From CAYTUI01 sp964441335 (GTDB lineage Bacteria; Patescibacteriota; Patescibacteriia; UBA1558; 2-01-FULL-52-15), in assembly GCA_964441335.1 (NCBI GenBank), contig CAYTUI010000022.1, positions 1 through 22,238 on the forward strand: a stretch of DNA of 22,238 bases. Reading direction: 5' to 3'. Every line of letters starts with the position of its first letter. The first letter of the stretch is position 1. The translations under genes were made by a program, and so were the position numbers. Of the stretch, positions 12,005 to 18,311 are shown in pieces. The notes beneath the pieces are model-generated. The model saw only the letters and a list, made by a program, of their open reading frames with translations, did no database searches and was not told the origin of the DNA.

Positions 12005-12361
12005 CTATGACAGCTGATTATTTATAATATCTAACACTTCACTCAAATTATCTCTAACCTCATCGTTAGTGAAGCGTATTATTTTAATGCCAAGTGACTC
12101 AATATATCTTTGTCGTTTTTTATCATACATGATTGACGCATCCGTGTAATGTGAATCGCCGTCAATTTCAATAACCAACTTGGCTTGGGGACAGTAAAAA
12201 TCAACGATATATAAACCTAGACCATGCTGACGTCTAAATTTATAACCTTTCAATTTTTTACCTTTTAAATATTGCCACAGTGTTCTCTCGACATAGGTAG
12301 CATTATTTCTAAGATAACGCCTTTTATCTTTAGAATATATTTTGTTATTTATAAGTGTCAT
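12005..12361 (-). CDS. DUF559-family protein, PD-(D/E)XK nuclease-like (118 aa)
   Basis: This 118-residue protein has the DUF559/Vsr-like core: KFRRQHGLGLYIVDFYCPQ, then KLVIEIDGDSHYTD and GIKIIRFTNDEV. The acidic residues of VDF and EIDGDSH fit a PD-(D/E)XK active site; biochemical activity of this family is poorly known. The length is typical. A GGGGAGG located in the repeat 6 nt before the ATG supplies its SD. It lies between two same-orientation copies of the CCTCCCC repeat, and its stop touches one of them. This suggests it was inserted together with, or is carried by, the repeat. It is probably not linked functionally to its neighbours. Confidence 0.85.
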   Translation of the reverse strand: MTLINNKIYSKDKRRYLRNNATYVERTLWQYLKGKKLKGYKFRRQHGLGLYIVDFYCPQAKLVIEIDGDSHYTDASIMYDKKRQRYIESLGIKIIRFTNDEVRDNLSEVLDIINNQLS

Positions 12362-12363
12362 TT

Positions 12364-12404
12364 ATGACCTCCCCTTTCCCCTCCTTGTCAGGAGGGGCTC
12401 AATT
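12364..12404. repeat. GC-rich hairpin upstream of the DUF559 gene
   Basis: CCCCTCCT-TGTC-AGGAGGGG is an 8-bp palindrome next to ACCTCCCC. On the minus strand it provides the GGGGAGGT upstream of the DUF559 ATG. The rest of 12405-12475 shows no gene. Confidence 0.5.
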
Positions 12405-12475
12405 TTCGTTAATGATTATTTTTCACCTCTTTATTTAGAAATCCCCCCTTACGTAATACAAGACCTTGATTAAGT

Positions 12476-12516
12476 TAGAGCCTCCCCCTCACAAGGGGAG
12501 GATTAAGGAGGGGTCT
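12476..12516. repeat. CCTCCCC repeat copy, right flank of the DUF559 gene
   Basis: TAGAGCCTCCCCCTCACAA, then GGGGAGGATTAAGGAGGGG and TCT. It shares both ends and orientation with 11922-12004 and the inner plan with 7583-7616. Confidence 0.65.
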
Positions 12517-12529
12517 ACATAGCGCTAAA

Positions 12530-12559
12530 CAAAAAAACAGAGACCCCTTGTCCCTGTTT
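12530..12559 (-). terminator. Rho-independent terminator after ndk
   Basis: On the minus strand AAACAGGGAC pairs with GTCTCTGTTT (10 bp, one G-U pair), a 5-nt loop, then TTTTTTT. Its base is the same as in the fusA terminator. Confidence 0.85.
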
Positions 12560-12608
12560 CCTATCTATTAACTACCAATCTACTAGTCTACATACCTACC
12601 AAACTAAC

Positions 12609-13211
12609 TTACGCCTTCCCAAACATCACATCTTCATCAGCGCGTTTGTAATCGTAAATTTCATTTTCATGAAACCACAACTGCTTTTCATACTTTGCCT
12701 CTTCCTCGTTGCCTGAAGCGTGCATCAGATTTCTGACAGAACGCATATTGGCATTGGCCATAGCCGGCGAGTCCAAAGAAAAATCTCCTCGTACTGTACC
12801 GGGCGTGGCAAATACCGGTAAGGTGTTACCAGCTATCATCCGCACATTTTCAATTGCATGCAAACCTTCTAGTAAAAAAGCTACCACCGGACCGGAAGTC
12901 AAAAAATCAATATTCCATTGATTAACCATGCGACCGATTTCTAAGGCATCTTTGGTGCCTAATTCTTCTGCCGGATCTTTACCGTATTTTTCATAAGTCG
13001 CCAAAGTCTTTTGACCAATTCCTTCCATCAGTTCCAGACGGTCATCAGGATAATGTTTGGCCACCATTTCCTTATCTACCCACACCATCTTCATGGCCAC
13101 AATTTTCAAGCCGGCCTTTTCAAAACGTTGAGTAATTTCACCCACCAACCCGCGCTTCACGCCGTCAGGCTTGATTAGTACTACTGTCTGCTGTATTAAA
13201 CTTTCTGCCAT
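12609..13211 (-). CDS. ndk: nucleoside diphosphate kinase, long form (200 aa)
   Basis: It transfers the gamma phosphate from NTP to NDP through a phosphohistidine, keeping the dNTP/NTP pools. Visible are VLIKPDGVKRGLVGEI (Lys14 region), EGLHAIENVRMIAGNT, PGTVRGDFSLD and NLMHASG with catalytic His164, then WFHENEIYDY. Usual bacterial NDK has about 140-150 residues; here an extra ~35-residue segment lies at about 55-95 (DDRLELMEGIGQ...) and the C-terminus is extended. The position after His is AS-G-N rather than the common GSD. It starts 4 nt after the stop of the response regulator gene, without an SD, so the two are co-transcribed. Confidence 0.95.
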   Translation of the reverse strand: MAESLIQQTVVLIKPDGVKRGLVGEITQRFEKAGLKIVAMKMVWVDKEMVAKHYPDDRLELMEGIGQKTLATYEKYGKDPAEELGTKDALEIGRMVNQWNIDFLTSGPVVAFLLEGLHAIENVRMIAGNTLPVFATPGTVRGDFSLDSPAMANANMRSVRNLMHASGNEEEAKYEKQLWFHENEIYDYKRADEDVMFGKA

Positions 13212-13215
13212 AAAA

Positions 13216-13590
13216 TTATTTCATCAAAGATTTAACTTTATCAACTACTTCAGACGGCGTAATATTGGCTTTAACCAAATAGCCGACCGCCCCCAGTTCA
13301 TTACCTTTCTTGACATCTTCATCCTGACCTAAATTGGTCAGTAACAGCACCGGTACATTCTTAGTCTCCGGATTTTCTTTAAGTTTCTTTAAAACTGTGA
13401 AGCCGTCCATTTTCGGCATGATCACGTCCAGTAAAATAAAATCGGGCTTCTCTTTGGCCGCCAATATCAGACCCTGTTCTCCGTCCAGCGCCTTAACCAT
13501 TTTAAAACCCTCATTCTGAAACTTGACCTCATACATATTGGCCAACATTTCTTCGTCCTCAATGAGCAAAACTTTTTTACCCTCTGCCAT
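13216..13590 (-). CDS. receiver-only response regulator (CheY-like, 124 aa)
   Basis: This is a single REC domain. The acidic pocket is IEDEE (about 10-14), the phospho-acceptor is Asp55 in LLDVIMPKMDG, Thr85 lies in LLLTNLG, and the conserved Lys is Lys107 in YLVKANI. There is no output domain, so it must act through protein contact, for example on a motility (type IV pilus) or kinase partner; no kinase gene is in the window. It is the first gene of a two-gene unit with ndk, behind its own promoter, which is an uncommon pairing. Length and motifs are normal. Confidence 0.93.
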   Translation of the reverse strand: MAEGKKVLLIEDEEMLANMYEVKFQNEGFKMVKALDGEQGLILAAKEKPDFILLDVIMPKMDGFTVLKKLKENPETKNVPVLLLTNLGQDEDVKKGNELGAVGYLVKANITPSEVVDKVKSLMK

Positions 13591-13616
13591 AGTTATAATT
13601 TAGTTATTATATAGCC

Positions 13617-13645
13617 ATTTTAGCAGTAAAAAGCTCCTTTGGCAA
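13617..13645 (-). promoter_or_regulatory. promoter of the response regulator-ndk unit
   Basis: The minus strand has TTGCCA (13645-13640), 17 nt, TAAAAT (13622-13617), each 5 of 6. It lies in the short gap after the ComEC metallo-beta-lactamase gene, about 27 nt before the ATG. Confidence 0.6.
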
Positions 13646-13648
13646 GGA

Positions 13649-14479
13649 CTAGGGAGGCAGAACAGAATAGGAGCTGGAGCTAATAATCAAGGAAATTGAG
13701 CCTTTGCCCAAAGTGGACAAAATTTGACAGCCACTATCAGTCAAGCGATCCAAAGTCAGCGGATTGGGATGACCAAACTGATTATCCAACCCGGCCGATA
13801 TTAAACAGGTCTTAGGCTTAACCACGGCTAAAAATTGGCCACTTGAACCACCATTACTGCCATGATGACTTACTTTCAGAATATCGCTGGACAACTCCAG
13901 ACTTTGCCCTAACAATTGTTGTTCTTGCTTAATTTCCAGATCGCCAGTCAACAGAACCTCACTCTGCCCCCAAACTAACCTGACGACTAAGGATGAGGGG
14001 TTACCCTCTACTTCCTGGCCGGCCAACGGCCAAAGCACTGTCATTTCTATACCATCCGGCCAAATATATTTTTCTCCCGCTCTTTTTATTTTAATCGGCA
14101 CTCGGCGTTTATATAATGTGTCTATGAAATATTTAAACTCCGGAGCAGAATTCTGATCACCGCTGTACCAAAACTCCCCTATCTCATATCGGTCAAGTAA
14201 AGAATTAAAACCGGCATAATGATCTTTATCAGCATGAGTCATAACCAAATAATCAATCTTGCGTTCCCACCATGGCAAAGCTTCGGACAGAACATAAGCT
14301 AGTGAATTATCCGGCCCTCCGTCAATCAACATCTTTTGACTATTGGGCAAACGAATTAAAATACTATCACCTTGCCCGACATCCAACATTGTTAAAATAA
14401 TCTGATCGTTATGTTCAGTTTCAAAATTGATCAAACTGACAATCATCATAACAATAATCAAACTAACTATTTTTTTCAT
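13649..14479 (-). CDS. ComEC/Rec2-type metallo-beta-lactamase domain protein (276 aa)
   Basis: It corresponds to the C-terminal domain of ComEC, a zinc hydrolase-fold domain that faces outside the membrane and is thought to degrade or process the non-transported DNA strand. One hydrophobic helix (about 3-18) precedes LDVGQGDSILIRLP (33-38 core), DGG (53-55), MTHADKDHYAG (metal-binding HxDxDH, 82-87), LTGDLE and KVSHHGSNGG. Its ATG overlaps the end of the ComEC channel gene by 17 nt in the +1 frame. Together the two proteins have the length of one standard ComEC. The split may be natural or may come from a one-base change in an A7 run directly after the ATG. Confidence 0.88.
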   Translation of the reverse strand: MKKIVSLIIVMMIVSLINFETEHNDQIILTMLDVGQGDSILIRLPNSQKMLIDGGPDNSLAYVLSEALPWWERKIDYLVMTHADKDHYAGFNSLLDRYEIGEFWYSGDQNSAPEFKYFIDTLYKRRVPIKIKRAGEKYIWPDGIEMTVLWPLAGQEVEGNPSSLVVRLVWGQSEVLLTGDLEIKQEQQLLGQSLELSSDILKVSHHGSNGGSSGQFLAVVKPKTCLISAGLDNQFGHPNPLTLDRLTDSGCQILSTLGKGSISLIISSSSYSVLPP

Positions 14480-15878
14480 ATTTTTTTACGACATAGGTAA
14501 TAACGGCGATCAGCAAAAAACTGACTATCAAAGCCGTCTCATTATAATTTTCAATCATTAAATAACCATGAGGAATTTTAGCTACCCAGGATACCATCTG
14601 CAACATACCTCTGGTCAAAAAAAACAATAACCAAGACCAAGCCAGATTAAGACCCGGTATATATGTGACCAGTGGCATAACCGAACCGACAATCATAATT
14701 AGAGTAGCGGTCGGCAGGATTAAAAAATTACTAAGCGGAGCACTAAGAGACAAAATTTTGAAATAGTAAACTATCAGCGGCCAGGTAAAAAATTGGGCCG
14801 ACAAAGTTACTGCCATGACTTCGCGTAAGCCGAACTTTACCGGAATGAATTTCAACCACCGACTAAATCTTTTGGACCACCAAGCTAAACCTAAAACTGC
14901 TAAAAAAGATAATTGCCAGCCGATATCGTATCGGACCGCCAAAGGATTTAAAGCCGCCAAAACAGCCGCCACAATAATTAAAATATAAACCATATCATAT
15001 GGTCTGGAGATTAATAGACCACCCAGCATAATTATTCCCATCAGACTGGAGCGTACAGCCGAGGCCGGCCAACCAATCATTACCATATAGAATAACAGTA
15101 GCTGAAAGACAGTGAAGAAAATTCGCCGTTGGGAAAAGTTGAAAAATAGTAATACTTCTCTAACCAAATATACTAAAATTGCAATATTCAAACCGGAAAT
15201 AGCCATGATATGACTCAAGCCTGTTCGGGAAAATTTTTGACTCAAACTAGCCGGTACTTCTTTTCTTTCAGACAATAGAATACCTCTAACGATAGCAGAC
15301 TCCGGCTCCGGCAAAGCGCGTCTTAGACTGGCGGAAAAAAACTCTTTAATCGTAAATGCCTGCGACCAAATTCCTGAATCACTTTTAATAACAGCTAGCT
15401 GTGGTCTGAAGCAGACTAGTCTAATATTACTTAAGGCTAAATATTTATCATAAGCAAAGTCCTCAAAAGGTTCTGGTGACTGTAAACGACAGCTGACATC
15501 TAAAATATCACCATAGTGATACAGAGGATATCTATTGGTCGTCAGCATAACTTTTTTATTTTGATAAGGGCCATCAATAATTTCCGCACTCAACTGCAGA
15601 CTATTAAGAGTCATATCCTGAAAGACTACTTTGGCTTTAAAAGTCTGCTGTTCGGCTTCAATCAGAATTGCTGGCTGATCAGCTAGCTGAATACGCCACA
15701 ATCCTAAGACTAACGCCACAATACAAGCAAAAGTCAAACTCCTAAAAATCACGCAGATTGTCAGCGCTAATATCACTGCTGTGATGGGAATATCACGAGG
15801 AAAACTAAAAAAACTTCCGGTAAAAATTCCGGTAATAAAAAAGAGGGCTACCAAAATCACTGTTCTTTTCCTACTCAT
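14463..15878 (-). CDS. comEC: ComEC competence channel protein, N-terminal and membrane part (471 aa)
   Basis: This is the inner-membrane channel for single-stranded DNA in natural transformation. Three N-terminal helices (within 1-62) are followed by an OB-like DUF4131 region (about 75-160) and the multi-helix Competence domain from about 185. The signature RTGLSHIMAISGLNIAIL (208-225) and GWPASAVRSSLMG (259-271) are clear. The protein stops after the last helices at KKYEKNS, without the metallo-beta-lactamase domain, which is the next overlapping gene. It begins 8 nt after the stop of the 470-aa anchored protein. No SD. Translation of the next gene is probably coupled. Confidence 0.92.
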   Translation of the reverse strand: MSRKRTVILVALFFITGIFTGSFFSFPRDIPITAVILALTICVIFRSLTFACIVALVLGLWRIQLADQPAILIEAEQQTFKAKVVFQDMTLNSLQLSAEIIDGPYQNKKVMLTTNRYPLYHYGDILDVSCRLQSPEPFEDFAYDKYLALSNIRLVCFRPQLAVIKSDSGIWSQAFTIKEFFSASLRRALPEPESAIVRGILLSERKEVPASLSQKFSRTGLSHIMAISGLNIAILVYLVREVLLFFNFSQRRIFFTVFQLLLFYMVMIGWPASAVRSSLMGIIMLGGLLISRPYDMVYILIIVAAVLAALNPLAVRYDIGWQLSFLAVLGLAWWSKRFSRWLKFIPVKFGLREVMAVTLSAQFFTWPLIVYYFKILSLSAPLSNFLILPTATLIMIVGSVMPLVTYIPGLNLAWSWLLFFLTRGMLQMVSWVAKIPHGYLMIENYNETALIVSFLLIAVITYVVKKYEKNS

Positions 15879-15886
15879 TTGTTAAA

Positions 15887-17299
15887 TCACCAACTAAGAT
15901 TGACAGCGCCTATAGGCGGTAAGTCTATACTTTTTAATGATAACCAATTTTTTCCATTAGTCGCTGGCAACGACCAATCCAAATCTGAAGTCACTAAATA
16001 GATTGCCAGAGAACCAGCAGGCGTCTCCTGATTTCGCAGAGGCAAGATTTCTAAATAGGAACCTGGCGGTGCAATTAAACCAGAACCCAAATCTAAACGT
16101 AATTTATCTCCCGCCTGCGTGAAAATAGATTCTATCGGCTGGCCATTTAGGCTTAACTGCCAATTTTCAATAGACGAGTCAGTCTCAATTTTAAATGTCA
16201 GCGATTTTATATTCAGCGACTGGTGGAACAAACTACCTAAACTAAAGCGATAACTCTGGCCGTTAGAGTCTAATAATTTTAATACCGGCCAGTCAGGTCT
16301 CAAATATTTCTTCAAAACAACTGGTTGAGAAAAAGTAATAATCTTACCCGAGTCATAACCTATGGCCGTCGCCTCTCTAACGGTAAGATTTGCCTCTCCT
16401 CCGCTGTTGGTCGTTATTTGGCCGTACAGCCTAAAAATTAATTCTGTTTGTAAATTAGCCGCCAGTACTACCTGCCCGGAAGTTAAATAAACATCCGCAA
16501 AATTATCAGACAAAGTTTTAATAACCTTTGTACCACTAACAACCTCCAGGCGCTCGGGCTTAAAATTGTCAGTGGTTACAAATAAACTCAATGACTGTAA
16601 ATCTAAAGCCTCAGCCTGACTACTGATAATAATAGGAAAATCCACAAATTGCTGATTATCATCAAAACTGGCGACAACAGGTTCTACAGAAAAATCGGCT
16701 GCAGTCACCAACAGGTCTCCTTCGCTAGCAAAACTGGTCAAACCAGAGGTAATGGGGAAGACCGCTAATTGAGCCGTCTGACTGCCCAGCCTAAGGTCTT
16801 GCTGATTAATGATACTGGTTTGCCAAAACTCTCCGGCCTGCAGAATTTTCCAATCGGCGCGAATATCCAGTCTATGATTACCACTCGAAACCTCCAGGCT
16901 CTCAAAATAAAAATGTACTTTTCCGGCATCATCAAGCGAAACATCCTGACCAATCTGCCGACCGTCAAGATAAAACTTGAAACTGCCAAAATTTTCGGGA
17001 CGATAAACACCATTAATACTTACCGACAACTGATTTAAATTATTTTTACCCGACAGATCCAAATTATAAGAGGCAATCATCAAATTCTTCTGATCTCCGA
17101 CCAACTGTCTGTCCTGCGTAAATTCATTAGTCTGAAAAAATTTAGACTGCCCAAAATTAATTGGGTCAGAGCCAACGGGCACCAGTATCATAGCGAAAGC
17201 TCCTAGCAAAAAAACACCCGACACCATCATCGCCGATAAAGCAATTTTATGCTTAACTGTAATCCCTTGTTGAACAATTGTCTCCAGATGTTCAAACAT
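15887..17299 (-). CDS. membrane-anchored beta-rich extracellular protein, unknown (470 aa)
   Basis: I do not recognise the family. The start at ATG 17299 is preferred because it overlaps the AAA+ stop by 8 nt (ATGTTTGA); an upstream in-frame ATG would overlap by 62 nt. A short cytoplasmic segment of about 18 residues is followed by one membrane helix (about 19-41, IALSAMMVSGVFLLGAFAMILV). The remaining ~430 residues are polar with alternating hydrophobics typical of beta-sandwich domains, and include no cysteines or catalytic motif that I can see. It sits between a membrane-anchored AAA+ protein and ComEC, so it may form an external part of a DNA-uptake or surface complex. That is inference from gene order. 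Confidence 0.75.
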   Translation of the reverse strand: MFEHLETIVQQGITVKHKIALSAMMVSGVFLLGAFAMILVPVGSDPINFGQSKFFQTNEFTQDRQLVGDQKNLMIASYNLDLSGKNNLNQLSVSINGVYRPENFGSFKFYLDGRQIGQDVSLDDAGKVHFYFESLEVSSGNHRLDIRADWKILQAGEFWQTSIINQQDLRLGSQTAQLAVFPITSGLTSFASEGDLLVTAADFSVEPVVASFDDNQQFVDFPIIISSQAEALDLQSLSLFVTTDNFKPERLEVVSGTKVIKTLSDNFADVYLTSGQVVLAANLQTELIFRLYGQITTNSGGEANLTVREATAIGYDSGKIITFSQPVVLKKYLRPDWPVLKLLDSNGQSYRFSLGSLFHQSLNIKSLTFKIETDSSIENWQLSLNGQPIESIFTQAGDKLRLDLGSGLIAPPGSYLEILPLRNQETPAGSLAIYLVTSDLDWSLPATNGKNWLSLKSIDLPPIGAVNLSW

Positions 17300-18242
17300 T
17301 TTCGTTATTAGCTTTAAACTGATCTTCCTGCAACTCCTTAGCCACTGCGTCAATGTGCTGGGGTAAAACTACCGCTTCTTTGTCATGATAGTGTCCGGGA
17401 TTGTTAACTCGATCCAATTTAACTTTGGCGCAAGCTTCATCCATCAGATCAATAGCCTTGTCAGGCATAACGCGATCAGGTAAAACTTTGTCCGCTAAAC
17501 TGATAATCCTAGTCAAGGCTTGGTCAGAAATTTTAACACTGTGGAATCCTTCGTAGCGGGACTTTAAACCCTGCAAAATTTCCATGGTCTCGGCCGCGTC
17601 CGGCTCATCAATGGTCACCGGCTGAAAGCGTCTAGCCATGGTATCGTTAGGCGCAATATACTGATGATATTCTTTAAAAGTAGTGGCGCCAATCAGCTGT
17701 AAATCACCTTTTGCCAAAACCGGTTTTAGAATATCTTCGGCGTCTATTGCTCCCTGCGCGTCTCCGGCTTCAGCTAAAGTATGAATTTCATCTATAAACA
17801 AAATAATATTTCTTTCACTGCTAATAATCTCCTGTACCAAAGCCTTTAATCTTTTTTCAAATTCACCGCGGTATTTAGTGCCGGCTACCAAGCTGGAAAG
17901 ATCTAAAGATAAAACCCTCTTATCTTTAAGAATGACCGGCACCGCTCCATTAGCAATGGCATTGGCTAAACCTTCAACAATTGAAGTCTTGCCGACACCG
18001 GCCCGACCGATTAACAAAGGATTATTTTTTTTGCGTCGGGATAATATCTCAATTACTTTATCAATTTCATCCCGTCGTCCAATAACCGGATCCAAAGCTT
18101 TCTCCTTAGCCAAGTACGTCAAATCTTTGGCATAAGTTTTCAGCATTGATCCCGAATGATGATCTGCCACCCCCTTACCCGATAGCAAAGAAATAACGGC
18201 TATTATTAAAACAATAGAAATAAATAGAATGATGGGATCCAT
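17292..18242 (-). CDS. membrane-anchored AAA+ ATPase with single Clp D1-like domain (316 aa)
   Basis: The start is set at ATG 18242, since a TATAAT covers the codons of a longer TTG form. A hydrophobic helix at residues 2-20 anchors it, followed by LTYLAKEKALDPVIGRRDEI, the usual entry to ClpA/B/C D1. Walker A is GRAGVGKT (79-86). The pore loop is AGTKYRGEFE. Walker B is ILFIDEIHTL (Asp151, Glu152). Sensor 1 is GATTFKEYH and an arginine pair sits in MARRFQPV. The small helical subdomain follows (MPDKAIDLMDEACA). The Clp N-domain, M-domain, second AAA domain and ClpP-docking loop are all absent, so it should remodel proteins at the membrane rather than feed ClpP. It is first in the operon with comEC. 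Confidence 0.88.
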   Translation of the reverse strand: MDPIILFISIVLIIAVISLLSGKGVADHHSGSMLKTYAKDLTYLAKEKALDPVIGRRDEIDKVIEILSRRKKNNPLLIGRAGVGKTSIVEGLANAIANGAVPVILKDKRVLSLDLSSLVAGTKYRGEFEKRLKALVQEIISSERNIILFIDEIHTLAEAGDAQGAIDAEDILKPVLAKGDLQLIGATTFKEYHQYIAPNDTMARRFQPVTIDEPDAAETMEILQGLKSRYEGFHSVKISDQALTRIISLADKVLPDRVMPDKAIDLMDEACAKVKLDRVNNPGHYHDKEAVVLPQHIDAVAKELQEDQFKANNENV

Positions 18243-18248
18243 GACTAT

Positions 18249-18254
18249 ATTATA
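18249..18254 (-). promoter_or_regulatory. -10 element for a leaderless AAA+/comEC operon transcript
   Basis: TATAAT on the minus strand (18254-18249) lies 6 nt before ATG 18242, so transcription should start at or within a base of the start codon. No convincing -35 is seen; TTGATT lies 22 nt upstream. Confidence 0.55.
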
Positions 18255-18311
18255 CAATATTTTATCGTATTTAAGAAATCAAACACGTTATTTATATAGT
18301 ATAGCTAATGC

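Noticed and set aside
14463..14500. Standard -1 programmed frameshift joining the ComEC halves
   Set aside because: An A_AAA_AAA heptamer is in phase, but the downstream gene is in the +1 frame, so a -1 shift would not join them.
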